From positions 40,745 through 104,744 of the forward strand of contig CABXRS010000001.1 of assembly GCA_902514665.1 (NCBI GenBank): DNA of 64,000 nt, written 5' to 3'. The translations under genes and the position numbers were made by a program. This document shows, piece by piece, positions 54,456-64,000 of this stretch. Below the pieces are notes generated by a model. The model worked only from the letters and a program-made list of their open reading frames with translations, made no database searches and had not been told where the DNA came from. Each line of letters begins with the position of its first letter. Position 1 is the first letter of the stretch. Origin of the DNA: an uncultured Pelagibacteraceae bacterium (GTDB taxonomy: Bacteria; Pseudomonadota; Alphaproteobacteria; Pelagibacterales; Pelagibacteraceae).

Positions 54456-56372
54456 ATGCCTACAATAACATTACCTGACGGAAATAATCTAAATTTTTCA
54501 AAAAAGGTTACTGGCGCTGAAGTAGCTGAGAAGATAAGTAAGTCATTGGCAAAACAAGCACTTATAATGAGTGTAGATGGTGAACTAAAAGATTTATATT
54601 TTGAAATTGACAAAGATTGTTCAATAAAAATTTTTACGGCAAAAGATCCTGAGGGTTTAGATGCAATTCGTCATGATACAACTCATATAATGGCCATGGC
54701 AGTTCAAGCGTTATTTCCAGGAACAAAGTTAGCAATTGGTCCAGCAATTAAAGATGGTTTTTATTATGATTTCTATAGAGAAGAACCTTTTACTCCGAAG
54801 GATCTTGAAAAAATTGAAATTAAAATGAAAGAGATAGTTGAAAAAGATGAAAAAACACGCAGAGAAGTTTGGGAAAGAGAACATACCAAAAAACATTATG
54901 GAGAATTAGGAGAAAAATATAAAGTTGAATTAGTAGATATGATTCCAGAAGGAAATGAGGTTTCTATTTATTATCACGGAAAATGGTATGATCTTTGTAG
55001 AGGTCCACATCTATTGTCGACCGGAAAAATTGGTAAATATTTTAAACTTACAAAAGTTGCTGGAGCATATTGGCGTGGAGATTCAAATAATGAAATGCTA
55101 CAAAGAATTTATGGAACAGGATGGGCTTCTCAGAAAGATTTAGATGATTATTTAAAAAGAATTGAAGAAGCTGAAAAAAGAGATCATAGAAAACTTGGAA
55201 AGGAAATGGACCTATTTCATTTTAGAGAGGAAAGTCCTGGATCAGTATTTTGGCATGAAAAAGGATGGGCCCTATTTCAGAAATTAATCAACTATATGAG
55301 GGCTCGACAAGACGCTGCTGGCTATAAAGAAGTAAATACCCCTGAAATATTAGATAGACAACTATGGGAAAAATCTGGGCATTGGGAAAAATATGGAGAA
55401 AATATGTATACTTCAGAAACTCCTGATGAAAAAGTATTCGCAATTAAACCAATGAATTGTCCTGGTCATATTCAGGTATTTAATCAAGGTTTAAAAAGTT
55501 ATAGAGATCTCCCTTTGCGTATTGCAGAATTTGGAAAAGTACATCGGTACGAACCATCTGGAGCCTTACATGGATTATTAAGGGTAAGAGCATTCACCCA
55601 AGATGATGCACATATATTTTGTTCTGAAGATCAAATTACTAGTGAATGTTTAGAGGTAACTAATTTAATTCTAGATATTTATAAAGATTTAGGTTTTGAA
55701 AATGTAATTCTTAAATACGCAGATAGACCAGAGGTAAGAGTTGGAGACGATGAAATTTGGGATAAAGCAGAGGCTTCATTGCTTGAAGCAGTAAAAGCTT
55801 CCAAGCTAGAATATAGTATTAATAAGGGTGAGGGAGCATTTTATGGTCCAAAAATTGAATTTGTTTTAAGAGATGCAATCGGCAGAGATTGGCAATGTGG
55901 AACTTTACAAGTAGATTTAAACTTACCTGGAAGATTAGATGCATCATATGTTGATAAAGATGGAACTAAAAAAATTCCTGTCATGTTACATAGAGCATTA
56001 TTTGGTTCTCTAGAGAGATTTGTTGGAATTCTAATTGAAAACTATGCTGGCAAGTTTCCTTTCTGGATATCTCCACTACAGACTATGGTAATACCTATCT
56101 CGGAAGAATTTAACGATTATGCAATCAAGATATCTAAAAAAATAAAAAGTGCAGGAATTAGTTCTGCTGTTGACTTAAAAAATAATAATTTAAATTATAA
56201 AATAAGAGATCATTCTTTAGAGAAAATACCACTTTTACTTATTTGTGGTAAAAAAGAAGTTGACTCCAACTCTGTAACGATTAGAAGATTAGATTCTAAT
56301 AAACAAGAAAATATGGATATAGACACATTCTTAAAAACTTTCTCTGCTATAAACAAAGCATCTTCAAACTAA
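54456..56372 (+). CDS. thrS: Threonyl-tRNA synthetase
   Basis: Class II synthetase of 638 residues. The N-terminal TGS domain starts MPTITLPDGNNLNFS and is followed by the SAD editing domain with RHDTTHIMAMAVQ. The catalytic core shows MNCPGHIQVFNQ (zinc Cys), RVRAFTQDDAHIF and PVMLHRALFGSLERF. The C-terminal anticodon-binding domain closes the protein. It begins right after the GT4 stop, and infC follows directly with its GTG. Confidence 0.97.
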   Translation: MPTITLPDGNNLNFSKKVTGAEVAEKISKSLAKQALIMSVDGELKDLYFEIDKDCSIKIFTAKDPEGLDAIRHDTTHIMAMAVQALFPGTKLAIGPAIKDGFYYDFYREEPFTPKDLEKIEIKMKEIVEKDEKTRREVWEREHTKKHYGELGEKYKVELVDMIPEGNEVSIYYHGKWYDLCRGPHLLSTGKIGKYFKLTKVAGAYWRGDSNNEMLQRIYGTGWASQKDLDDYLKRIEEAEKRDHRKLGKEMDLFHFREESPGSVFWHEKGWALFQKLINYMRARQDAAGYKEVNTPEILDRQLWEKSGHWEKYGENMYTSETPDEKVFAIKPMNCPGHIQVFNQGLKSYRDLPLRIAEFGKVHRYEPSGALHGLLRVRAFTQDDAHIFCSEDQITSECLEVTNLILDIYKDLGFENVILKYADRPEVRVGDDEIWDKAEASLLEAVKASKLEYSINKGEGAFYGPKIEFVLRDAIGRDWQCGTLQVDLNLPGRLDASYVDKDGTKKIPVMLHRALFGSLERFVGILIENYAGKFPFWISPLQTMVIPISEEFNDYAIKISKKIKSAGISSAVDLKNNNLNYKIRDHSLEKIPLLLICGKKEVDSNSVTIRRLDSNKQENMDIDTFLKTFSAINKASSN

Positions 56373-56918
56373 GTGGCAGATTTTAAACAAAATTATTTTC
56401 AAAGAAGAACTAAGGATAGAGGCCCAAGATCTAATAATAGAATCTCCTCTCCTGATGTTCAGGTTATAGCAAGCGATGGTGAAAATCTTGGTGTACTCAA
56501 TACCAATGAAGCTATCTCAATGGCAAAAAATCAAGGGCTTGATTTAATTGAAATAGCACCAAATGCAAATCCTCCAGTTTGTAAAATTATGGATATGGGT
56601 AAGTACAAATATGATGCCCAAAAAAAGGCAAATCTTGCAAAAAAGAAACAAAAAATAGTTTTGTTAAAAGAAATTAAAATGAGACCTGTAACAGAAATGC
56701 ATGATTATGATTTTAAAGTTAAAAATGCAAAAAAATTTATTGCTAAAGGGGATAAGGTAAAATTCACAATTAGATTTAAAGGTAGAGAACTACAACACTC
56801 ACACTTAGGAAACGAGTTAATGGGTAAAATCAAGGAAGACATGAAAGATATTGGCAAGGTAGAGCTTCATCCAAAATTTGATGGTAAGCAAATGATTATG
56901 GTTATCCAACCTTTATAG
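56373..56918 (+). CDS. infC: Translation initiation factor IF-3
   Basis: Fidelity factor that binds the 30S subunit. The 181-residue protein has the N-terminal domain (VQVIASDGENLGVLNTNEAI, about 28-80), the lysine-rich linker around KKANLAKKKQK and the C-terminal domain KEIKMRPVTEMHDYDFKVK. The start is GTG (56373), immediately after the thrS stop, a restrictive initiation codon like the AUU of E. coli infC, which allows autoregulation. rpmI and rplT follow after 53 nt. Confidence 0.94.
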   Translation: MADFKQNYFQRRTKDRGPRSNNRISSPDVQVIASDGENLGVLNTNEAISMAKNQGLDLIEIAPNANPPVCKIMDMGKYKYDAQKKANLAKKKQKIVLLKEIKMRPVTEMHDYDFKVKNAKKFIAKGDKVKFTIRFKGRELQHSHLGNELMGKIKEDMKDIGKVELHPKFDGKQMIMVIQPL

Positions 56919-56971
56919 GGTTTAATAGAGGTTGTAAAATTATACCATTCTTTGTATAAGTCCGCAGAATT

Positions 56972-57178
56972 ATGCCTAAATTAAAAACAAAAAGCTCAGC
57001 AAAGAAAAGATTTAAGATCTCAGCAAAGGGAAAAGTGATGACAGCCCAAGCTGGAAAGCGGCACGGCATGATTAAAAGAACAAATTCTCAAATTAGAAAA
57101 TTAAGAGGCACTACAACAATGTCCAAGCAAGATGGAAAAATTGTCAAATCATACATGCCCTACAGTTTAAGAGGTTAA
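56972..57178 (+). CDS. rpmI: 50S ribosomal protein L35
   Basis: A 68-residue basic ribosomal protein with the L35 pattern: [20 protein letters not shown], then [18 protein letters not shown] and the C-terminal MPYSLRG. It lies in the conserved infC-rpmI-rplT arrangement and is 2 nt upstream of rplT. The usual L20-binding autoregulatory leader of some bacteria is not visible in the short 53-nt gap before it. Confidence 0.96.
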   Translation: MPKLKTKSSAKKRFKISAKGKVMTAQAGKRHGMIKRTNSQIRKLRGTTTMSKQDGKIVKSYMPYSLRG

Positions 57179-57180
57179 TA

Positions 57181-57537
57181 ATGGCGAGAGTTAAAAGAGG
57201 TGTAACAAGTAAAGCTAAGCATAAAAAAGTCTTAAAAGCTGTAAAAGGCCAATGGGGTAGAAGAAAAAATACTATAAGAGTTGCAAAGCAGGCAATGGAA
57301 AAATCAATGCAATATGCTTATAGAGACAGAAGAAACAAAAAAAGAGATTTTAAATCTCTATGGATACAAAGAATCAATGCAGGTGTCAGAGCTGAAGGAA
57401 TGACATATTCTAAATTCATAAACGGATTAAGTAAATGTGGTATAGCAATAGACAGAAAGATTCTTGCTGAAATTGCTTATGATAGCCCAGAGGCATTCAA
57501 AACAATTGTACAAAAAGCCCAATCAGCATTGAATTAA
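57181..57537 (+). CDS. rplT: 50S ribosomal protein L20
   Basis: Early 23S rRNA-binding assembly protein. The 118-residue sequence begins [20 protein letters not shown], with the [20 protein letters not shown] helix and [20 protein letters not shown] typical of L20. It follows rpmI by 2 nt; pheS follows after 43 nt. Coupled translation with rpmI is likely. Confidence 0.97.
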   Translation: MARVKRGVTSKAKHKKVLKAVKGQWGRRKNTIRVAKQAMEKSMQYAYRDRRNKKRDFKSLWIQRINAGVRAEGMTYSKFINGLSKCGIAIDRKILAEIAYDSPEAFKTIVQKAQSALN

Positions 57538-57580
57538 TTTTCATTGTTGTTTTTCTAAGGTTAACAAATATTCTACAGAT

Positions 57581-58648
57581 ATGTCTGATATTAAAAAAAT
57601 AAAAGATGAATTCTTACATAAATTAAATGCAGATTTAAACATCGAAAGTATAAATCAAATCAAATCTGAGTTATTTGGCAAAAAGGGTAAAATTTCTAAT
57701 TCTTTTAAAAATCTTGGATCTTTACCAACTGAAGAACGAAAAAAATTTGCATCGGATTTAAATTTTGTAAAAGATGAACTACAAGAAAAAATTAATAAAA
57801 AAATTCAAGAAATAGAAATTAAAGAAATAAATTCTAAGCTAGAGAATGAAAAAGTAGACGTGACTCTGCCTGAAAGAAATATTGTTCAAGGTAAGATACA
57901 TCCTGTTTCTCAAGTTATAGATGAAATATCCTCTATATTTTCTGAAATTGGTTTTAGCGTTGAAGAAGGACCAGATGTAGAGAATGAGCATTACAATTTT
58001 ACTGCATTAAATACTCCAGACAACCATCCAGCAAGAGACATGCATGATACTTTTTATTTAGATGATAAAAAAGAATTACTTTTAAGAACTCATACATCTC
58101 CAGTTCAGGTAAGAACAATGCTTAAAGGGAAACCTCCTTTTAAAATTATTGCTCCTGGTAGAACATATAGATCTGATAGTGATCAAACTCATGCTCCAAT
58201 GTTTCATCAAGTTGAGGGACTTCATATTGATAAAAAAATAAATATGGGACACTTAAAAGGTTGCCTAAATTTTTTTATAAAATCTTTTTTTGAAGTTGAT
58301 AAAATCAAAATGAGATTTAGACCAAGTCACTTTCCCTTTACAGAACCATCGGCAGAAGTTGACATTGGTTATGAATTAAAAGATGGCAAAATAGTCATCG
58401 GTGAAGGAAACAAATGGTTGGAGATTTTAGGTTGTGGGATGGTACATCCAAATGTACTTAAAAATGTAAAAATAAACCCAGACAAATATCAAGGTTATGC
58501 ATTTGGGATTGGAATAGATAGATTAGCCATGCTTAAGTATGGAATTAATGATCTAAGAGCTTTTTTCGAGACTGACTATAGGTGGTTAAATCACTTTGGG
58601 TTTGACCCATTAGATGTACCTTCAAATTATAGAGGACTTAGTAGATGA
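57581..58648 (+). CDS. pheS: Phenylalanyl-tRNA synthetase alpha subunit
   Basis: Catalytic class II subunit of the (alpha-beta)2 enzyme. The 355-residue protein has an N-terminal coiled coil (about 1-85), then [19 protein letters not shown], motif 2 [20 protein letters not shown] and the terminal motif 3 [19 protein letters not shown] sequence ([15 protein letters not shown]). It is followed by pheT with a 4-nt ATGA-type overlap. The pheS-pheT pair follows rplT. Confidence 0.96.
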   Translation: MSDIKKIKDEFLHKLNADLNIESINQIKSELFGKKGKISNSFKNLGSLPTEERKKFASDLNFVKDELQEKINKKIQEIEIKEINSKLENEKVDVTLPERNIVQGKIHPVSQVIDEISSIFSEIGFSVEEGPDVENEHYNFTALNTPDNHPARDMHDTFYLDDKKELLLRTHTSPVQVRTMLKGKPPFKIIAPGRTYRSDSDQTHAPMFHQVEGLHIDKKINMGHLKGCLNFFIKSFFEVDKIKMRFRPSHFPFTEPSAEVDIGYELKDGKIVIGEGNKWLEILGCGMVHPNVLKNVKINPDKYQGYAFGIGIDRLAMLKYGINDLRAFFETDYRWLNHFGFDPLDVPSNYRGLSR

Positions 58649-61053
58649 AATTTACAATAGGCTGGCTTAAGGAACACCTTGATACGAAGTTCAAGGATAT
58701 TGAAATAATTGAGAAGTTGACTGATGTTGGGCTTGAAGTTGAAAGCTTTGACAGAGTAGGTTCTGACTTAGATAATTTTAAAGTAGCAAAAATAATAAAT
58801 GCCGAACAGCATCCGAATGCAGACAAGCTAAAGGTATGTGATGTTGATATAGGTGAACAAAACATAATAAAAGTCGTTTGTGGAGCACCTAATGCGAGGA
58901 AAGACCTCTTGACAGTTTATGCTGGTCCAGGATCAGTAATTCCAAAAAACAACATGAAACTCACAGTTAGCAAAATAAGAGGTGTGACCTCATATGGGAT
59001 GTTATGTTCAGAATCAGAATTAAATTTATCTGATGAAAGTGATGGAATAACAGAACTAAAGTTAAATAAGTATTCTGACAAAGTAGGAAAAAATTTTTTT
59101 AAAAATAATAGTGAAAAAGTTATTGATTTATCCATCACTCCTAATCGACCTGATTGTTTAGGAGTAAGAGGAATAGCAAGAGATCTTGCAGCAGCGGGAG
59201 TTGGTAAATTAAAAAATACATCAAATTTAAAAATTAAAAACAATGGGCCTCAAAAAATTAAAGTTTCTATTACAAAAGATAAAAATCAAGGTTGTACTAT
59301 ATTTGGTAGCTGTTTAATTAAAAATGTTACAAACAAAGAAAGTCCAAAGTGGTTAAAAGATAAAATCACATCACTAGGTCAGAAGCCAATCTCAGCAATT
59401 GTAGATGTAACTAATTATGTGATGCTGGATTTAAATAGACCACTTCATGCATATGATGCAGACAAAATTGATAAGGAAATCATTGTAAGAAATTCGAAAA
59501 AAGGTGAAACATTCGAAGCTCTTGATAATAAAGCGTATATATTAGATAATAACATGTGTGTTATCTCTGATAAGTCTGGTGTATTGGGTTTGGGTGGAAT
59601 AATAGGTGGCACACGCTCAGGGACTGAGTTTAGTACTAAAAATATTCTCTTAGAATCTGCATATTTTTTGCCTAGATCTATTAGAAAAACTTCAAAATTA
59701 TTAAACATAGATACAGATGCTAAATTCAGATTTGAAAGGGGCATTGATCCTCAATCTATTGAAATAGGCCTAAATAAAGCTGCACAACTAATAACTGAAA
59801 TTTGTGGAGGAAAAGTTAGCGAGTTCGATATTCAAAAAACCAGGACTGATAAAAAAAATAAAATCAAATTTAAAATTTCTTTGTTTGAAAAAATTGCAGG
59901 CTTTAAAATAAAAGACAAAGAAGTAATAAAAATCTTAACAGATTTAGGTTTTGAAGTTTCTAAAAAGAAATCTGAATTAGATTTAACAATTCCTACATGG
60001 AGACCTGATATCACCCAACCTATAGATATAGTAGAGGAGATAGTAAGAATAAAAGGTTTCAGTAATATAGAAATTCTGGAACCACAAAAAAATAGAATTA
60101 AAGACACACTTAATAAACAACAAAAACTTTTTCATTTTTTACAACGTTCAGTAGCATCAAAAGGATATTTTGAGACTGTAACCTGGTCATTTACTGACTC
60201 AAAAATAAATAATCTTTTCATAGAAAATTACAAAGAAGTAAAAATAGTAAATCCAATAAGCTCAGAACTCGATGTTTTAAGAAATTCAATATTTCCTAAT
60301 TTAGTATTCTATCTAAAAAAAAATTTAGATAGAGGATTTAAAGATATTTCTCTTTTTGAGATAGGGCCAATTTTTAAAGACAAAAACCCTGGAGAACAAT
60401 TAACTGTAATTGGAGGAATAAAATCAGGAAAGATATCAAGATTAAATTGGAATGAACAAAATAGATTGATTGATGTGTTTGATGCAAAAAAAGATACAAT
60501 TCAGACTTTAATTGAAGCCGGATATGATAGACATAGCTTGTTTATAAGAGAAAAATCTCCTTCTTATTATCATCCTGGAAAATCTGGATCTGTGTATCTT
60601 GATAAAGATGATATTGATCCAGTGGCTTATTTTGGGGAAATTCATCCAAATATTATAAAAAAACTTGATATAAAAACTGAGGCATTGGTATGTTTTGAGA
60701 TTTATCTAGATCACTTAAAAGATAAAACACTTAAACTTAAAGACTCAAAATCTCAATTTCAATTTTCTGACTATCAAAAATCAGACAGAGACTTTGCTTT
60801 CGTGGTTGATAAAAATTTTAAGGCTCAAGATTTAATAGAAATAATATCTTCTATTGATCAAAGTTTAATTAAGTCAGTAAAAATTTTTGATGTCTATGAA
60901 GGTGAAAATATTCCTAAAGATAAAAAGTCTATAGCTCTCAATGTAACAATTCAATCTTCAGAAAAGACATTAGAAGAAAGTGATCTTGAAAAAATTAATA
61001 AACTAATAATTGCAACTGTAGAGAATAAATCAGGTGCAAAAATTAGGTCCTAA
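58645..61053 (+). CDS. pheT: Phenylalanyl-tRNA synthetase beta subunit
   Basis: Non-catalytic large subunit involved in tRNA binding and editing. The 802-residue protein starts [18 protein letters not shown] and has the tRNA-binding OB fold (about 40-150) with [17 protein letters not shown]. The B3/4 editing and B5 domains follow, and the C-terminal ferredoxin-like anticodon-binding domain includes [16 protein letters not shown]. The stop is followed directly by the lepA ATG. Confidence 0.96.
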   Translation: MKFTIGWLKEHLDTKFKDIEIIEKLTDVGLEVESFDRVGSDLDNFKVAKIINAEQHPNADKLKVCDVDIGEQNIIKVVCGAPNARKDLLTVYAGPGSVIPKNNMKLTVSKIRGVTSYGMLCSESELNLSDESDGITELKLNKYSDKVGKNFFKNNSEKVIDLSITPNRPDCLGVRGIARDLAAAGVGKLKNTSNLKIKNNGPQKIKVSITKDKNQGCTIFGSCLIKNVTNKESPKWLKDKITSLGQKPISAIVDVTNYVMLDLNRPLHAYDADKIDKEIIVRNSKKGETFEALDNKAYILDNNMCVISDKSGVLGLGGIIGGTRSGTEFSTKNILLESAYFLPRSIRKTSKLLNIDTDAKFRFERGIDPQSIEIGLNKAAQLITEICGGKVSEFDIQKTRTDKKNKIKFKISLFEKIAGFKIKDKEVIKILTDLGFEVSKKKSELDLTIPTWRPDITQPIDIVEEIVRIKGFSNIEILEPQKNRIKDTLNKQQKLFHFLQRSVASKGYFETVTWSFTDSKINNLFIENYKEVKIVNPISSELDVLRNSIFPNLVFYLKKNLDRGFKDISLFEIGPIFKDKNPGEQLTVIGGIKSGKISRLNWNEQNRLIDVFDAKKDTIQTLIEAGYDRHSLFIREKSPSYYHPGKSGSVYLDKDDIDPVAYFGEIHPNIIKKLDIKTEALVCFEIYLDHLKDKTLKLKDSKSQFQFSDYQKSDRDFAFVVDKNFKAQDLIEIISSIDQSLIKSVKIFDVYEGENIPKDKKSIALNVTIQSSEKTLEESDLEKINKLIIATVENKSGAKIRS

Positions 61054-62862
61054 ATGTCTGGTGAAATTGAGAATATAAGAAATTTTGCAATTATTGCACA
61101 TATTGATCATGGAAAATCTACTATCGCTGATAGAATAATTCATAGTTGTGGAGGATTAACTGAACGAGAGATGAAATCTCAAGTCCTTGACTCTATGGAT
61201 ATTGAAAGAGAAAGAGGAATAACGATCAAAGCTCAAACTGTAAAATTAAATTATAAAGCTAAAGATGGAAAAGAGTATGTTTTAAATATTATAGACACAC
61301 CTGGTCATGTAGATTTTAGCTACGAGGTAAGTAGATCTCTTTATGCTTGTGAGGGCTCAATACTTATTGTTGATAGCACTCAAGGTGTTGAAGCACAAAC
61401 TCTAGCAAATGTTTATCAAGCACTAGATACCAATCATGAAATTGTTCCAGTATTGAATAAGGTTGATTTACCTGCATCCGACATAGAAAAAACGAAAAAA
61501 CAAATTGAAGACGTTATTGGTATTGATACTGAAAATGCCATTCCTTGTTCTGGTAAAACTGGAGAAGGTATTGAAGATATATTAGAGCAAATAATAACTA
61601 CTTTACCTGCACCAAACGGAGAAACTAAATCAGATTTAAAATGTTTACTTGTTGATAGTTGGTATGACACTTACTTAGGTGTAGTAATTTTAATTAGAGT
61701 AATTGATGGCAAATTATCAAAAAATATGAAAATTAAAATGATGTCAACTAATCAAGAATATATTGTGGAAAAAGTTGGGGTTTTCACACCAAAACCTACA
61801 GATATAAACGAGTTAAATACGGGAGAAATAGGTTTTATAACAACAGGAATTAAAGTTCTATCAGAAACAAAAGTTGGTGACACTATTTGTGATGCTACAA
61901 AGCCACTAAAAGACGCTCTGCCAGGATTTAAACCTAGTAAGCCAGTTGTATTTTGCGGTTTGTTTCCTGTCGATAGTTCAGAGTATCAGAAACTAAAAGA
62001 TGGATTAGCTAAACTTCAATTAAATGATGCAAGTTTTTCATTTGAACCTGAATCGTCTTCAGCGCTAGGGTTAGGATTTAGATGTGGTTTTTTAGGTTTA
62101 TTACATCTTGAAATTGTAACCGAAAGACTTGAAAGAGAATTTGATGTAAACTTATTAACCACTACTCCTGGAGTTGTTTATAAAGTTCATCTGAACAATG
62201 AAACTATATTAGATTTACAAAATCCGTCCAGTTTACCTGATCAAACATTGATTAAGATGATCGAGGAACCTTGGATTAGAGCTACAGTCATAACTCCAGA
62301 TCAGTATTTAGGATCTATAATCAAAATGTGCCAGGATAAAAGAGGAATACAAACAAATTTAAGTTATTCAGGAAATAGAGCAGTTATAAATTATGAGCTT
62401 CCTCTAAATGAGGTAGTTTTTGATTTTAATGATCGTCTCAAATCCATGACGAGTGGTTATGCGAGTTTTGATTATGAAATAATAGAACATCGAGAAGGAG
62501 ATTTAGTAAAATTAGGTATATTAGTAAATGCTGAGCCAGTTGATGCTTTAGCAATGATGATACATAAAGATTTTGCTCAAAGAACTGGAAGGGAAGTTTG
62601 TGAAAAATTAAAAGATTTAATACCAAGACATAATTTTATGATCCCTGTTCAGGCTGCAATAGGAGGAAAAATTATTGCAAGAGAAACAATTAAAGGTTTT
62701 AAAAAAGATGTTCTTACAAAAATTCATGGTGGTGGGGCCACTGATAGAAAGAGAAAACTTTTAGAAAAACAAAAAAAAGGTAAGGCAAGATCAAAACAAT
62801 TTGGAAGAGTAGAAATTCCACAAGAAGCTTTTATTGGAGTACTTAAAATTAAAAAAGAATAA
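61054..62862 (+). CDS. lepA: Elongation factor 4 (LepA)
   Basis: Ribosome-associated GTPase linked to translation initiation and 30S biogenesis. The 602-residue protein has G1 [15 protein letters not shown]2 [14 protein letters not shown]3 DTPGHVDF and G4 NKVD, an EF-G-like domain set and the LepA-specific C-terminal domain ending with [18 protein letters not shown]. It starts immediately after pheT (TAAATG). A 3-nt gap leads to the oxidoreductase gene. Confidence 0.97.
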   Translation: MSGEIENIRNFAIIAHIDHGKSTIADRIIHSCGGLTEREMKSQVLDSMDIERERGITIKAQTVKLNYKAKDGKEYVLNIIDTPGHVDFSYEVSRSLYACEGSILIVDSTQGVEAQTLANVYQALDTNHEIVPVLNKVDLPASDIEKTKKQIEDVIGIDTENAIPCSGKTGEGIEDILEQIITTLPAPNGETKSDLKCLLVDSWYDTYLGVVILIRVIDGKLSKNMKIKMMSTNQEYIVEKVGVFTPKPTDINELNTGEIGFITTGIKVLSETKVGDTICDATKPLKDALPGFKPSKPVVFCGLFPVDSSEYQKLKDGLAKLQLNDASFSFEPESSSALGLGFRCGFLGLLHLEIVTERLEREFDVNLLTTTPGVVYKVHLNNETILDLQNPSSLPDQTLIKMIEEPWIRATVITPDQYLGSIIKMCQDKRGIQTNLSYSGNRAVINYELPLNEVVFDFNDRLKSMTSGYASFDYEIIEHREGDLVKLGILVNAEPVDALAMMIHKDFAQRTGREVCEKLKDLIPRHNFMIPVQAAIGGKIIARETIKGFKKDVLTKIHGGGATDRKRKLLEKQKKGKARSKQFGRVEIPQEAFIGVLKIKKE

Positions 62863-62865
62863 TTT

Positions 62866-63900
62866 ATGAAAAAAATAAATTGGGGGATTATTGGCCTTGG
62901 AAATATTGCCCAGACTATTTTAAAAAGTTTTTCAAATATTCAAAATTCAAATTTATTAGCTATTGCAAGTAAAGATATATCTAAATTAGATTTCTTCAAA
63001 AAAGAATTTAATATTAAAAGTGAGTTTGTTTTTAATGATTATGAAAGTTTAACAAAGTGTAATGAGGTAGATATAGTTTATATTTCTTTACCAAACTCAC
63101 TTCATTTATACTGGATTAGAAAGTGTATTGAAAATAATAAAAATATATTAGTTGAAAAACCAGCAACACTAAATTTCGAAGAAGCTAAAAATTTAAAACA
63201 AATGATGGTAAATAGTAATTTATTTTTCACTGAAGGCTTCATGTATCGTTATGATCCTTTAATTAAAAGCGTAATAAATTTAATTAAAAATAATGAAATA
63301 GGAGATTTATTAAGCTTAGACAGCTCATTTGGTGTTAATTTATTAACAAAAAAAAAATTTTTTTTTTTTAAAAAAAATAAAAAAATAAACAAAAAAAGTA
63401 GACAATTTAATAAAGATCTAGGAGGTGGTTGTATATTAGATTTAGGTTGTTATCCTACATCCTTAACAATTTTGATTTCATCACTTATAAAAAATATAGA
63501 TAATAAAAAATTTAAGATTAAAGTTCTAGAAAGAGAGATAGGAGAAACAGGTGTTGATATACATTCAAAAGCGCAAATTATTTTTGAAAATGGATTTGTA
63601 TCAAATGTGAATGCATCTTTTAAAGAACATTTAGGAAATGATACTATTATCAAAGGTAAAAAAGGCGAAATCCAGATTAAAAATACTTTTCTTGGAATTG
63701 AGGAAATTAAAGTTATCTCAAAGTTTAAAAATTATTCTATAATTAAAAAATTAGATGAGAATATTTACTCAATAGAAATTGAAAAAATAAGCCAAAATAT
63801 TTTAGATGGAACAAATCAGGCTATATTCCCAGTGATGAAATTAGAAGATACATACATTAATATGAAAATATTGGAAAATTGGAAAAATGCAAAAGAGTAA
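62866..63900 (+). CDS. Gfo/Idh/MocA-family oxidoreductase
   Basis: A 344-residue NAD(P)-dependent sugar-type dehydrogenase. The Rossmann motif is IGLGNIAQTIL at residues 8-18 and the conserved Lys lies in NILVEKPATLN. The C-terminal alpha/beta domain has GGGCILDLGCYP. Family members oxidise or reduce sugars or sugar nucleotides. A Lys/Phe/Asn-rich insertion near residue 165 is encoded by a pure A/T run. The gene overlaps the next ORF by 14 nt, and both suggest a surface-sugar locus. Confidence 0.86.
   Translation: MKKINWGIIGLGNIAQTILKSFSNIQNSNLLAIASKDISKLDFFKKEFNIKSEFVFNDYESLTKCNEVDIVYISLPNSLHLYWIRKCIENNKNILVEKPATLNFEEAKNLKQMMVNSNLFFTEGFMYRYDPLIKSVINLIKNNEIGDLLSLDSSFGVNLLTKKKFFFFKKNKKINKKSRQFNKDLGGGCILDLGCYPTSLTILISSLIKNIDNKKFKIKVLEREIGETGVDIHSKAQIIFENGFVSNVNASFKEHLGNDTIIKGKKGEIQIKNTFLGIEEIKVISKFKNYSIIKKLDENIYSIEIEKISQNILDGTNQAIFPVMKLEDTYINMKILENWKNAKE
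63348..63398 (+). repeat. A/T homopolymer tract inside the Gfo/Idh/MocA gene
   Basis: Ten A, twelve T and eight A residues in a row (63348-63377), then A-runs with scattered T, C and G up to about 63398. The stretch translates as KKKFFFFKKNKKINKKS-like residues. Coding through such runs is fragile to polymerase slippage. It is the longest homopolymer cluster I noticed in a gene of this window. Confidence 0.8.
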
Positions 63901-64000
63901 AATAATAGATTGTATAACCTTTTTTGATAATAATTTCATGTTTGATATTAGATATAAAATTTTAGAAAATTATGTTGATTATTTTTTAATATGTGAATCT
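63887..64000 (+). CDS. GT17-like glycosyltransferase, N-terminal fragment cut by the window edge
   Basis: An open frame of 38 codons from the ATG at 63887 to the right edge. It reads MQKSKIIDCITFFDN, then DIRYKILENYVDYFLICES. This resembles the start of GT17 (beta-1,4-N-acetylglucosaminyltransferase-like) proteins, which begin with an IYDCFTFFNELD pattern and an FVIVES-type strand. It overlaps the Gfo/Idh/MocA gene by 14 nt. If correct, the two open a polysaccharide gene set beyond the window. Confidence 0.6.
   Translation, partial: MQKSKIIDCITFFDNNFMFDIRYKILENYVDYFLICES

Noticed and set aside
1..64000. CRISPR arrays, insertion sequences, prophage or rRNA genes
   Set aside because: No spaced repeat array, transposase, phage gene or rRNA sequence was recognised on either strand.

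Overview
The window looks like a chromosomal segment of a free-living SAR11-type alphaproteobacterium (Pelagibacterales). The DNA is very A+T rich (by eye about 30% G+C) and spacers are mostly 0-60 bp. Start codons often overlap the previous stop (TAATG, ATGA, TAGTG). The gene content and order are alphaproteobacterial: irr divergent from fabA-fabB-fabI, rpsT next to dnaA-dnaN, a Suv3-like helicase near fdxA and carD, Coq7-type ubiquinone synthesis, and argH-lipoprotein-lysA. No rRNA, insertion sequence, prophage, CRISPR array or clear pseudogene was seen.

Layout. 1-9480 (+): end of ybeY, lnt, metK, then a promoter and hairpin leader before nusA-infB-rbfA-rpsO-pnp. 9486-12118 (-): fabA-fabB-fabI and a tiny membrane protein. 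12172-15809 (+): irr, katG, a 2-oxoglutarate oxygenase-like gene and a small membrane protein, with near-identical Irr-box-like palindromes before irr and before katG. 15830-20948 (-): ubiE-ubiB-coaBC-dut-ThiF/MoeB-like-SH3 protein. 20978-24975 (+): mutM, rpsT, a 305-bp gene-free region with a tandem repeat, dnaA, dnaN. 24972-28422 (-): argH, an LptM-like mini-lipoprotein, lysA, plsC. 28446-32069: thioredoxin-like protein, HIG1-like protein, esterase, HNH protein, Coq7, DsbB and a DedA-type protein.

32132-40305: tRNA-Leu with an acyl-CoA ligase gene starting 6 nt after it, then an autonomous gene for a 30-residue Lys/Arg-rich protein sharing a terminator with a convergent operon (helicase, TerB-like, fdxA, CarD). 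That CarD carries a histone-H1-like lysine-rich N-terminal tail. A hotdog thioesterase, tRNA-Arg and a thiolase follow. 40433-44735: a two-gene pyruvate dehydrogenase operon whose E1 carries an N-terminal lipoyl domain duplicated from E2. 44742-53260: DMT transporter, uppP, gltD-gltB and an alpha/beta hydrolase. 53301-64000 (+): a GT4 glycosyltransferase, thrS-infC-rpmI-rplT-pheS-pheT-lepA, a Gfo/Idh/MocA oxidoreductase and the start of a GT17-like glycosyltransferase.

Most of the window is streamlined housekeeping DNA. The parts most worth a second look are the lysine-rich mini-protein beside the H1-tailed CarD (34.0-35.2 kb), the lipoyl-E1 fusion (40.4-43.5 kb), the nusA leader hairpin (2.84-2.94 kb) and the Irr-box pair around irr/katG (12.1-12.7 kb).
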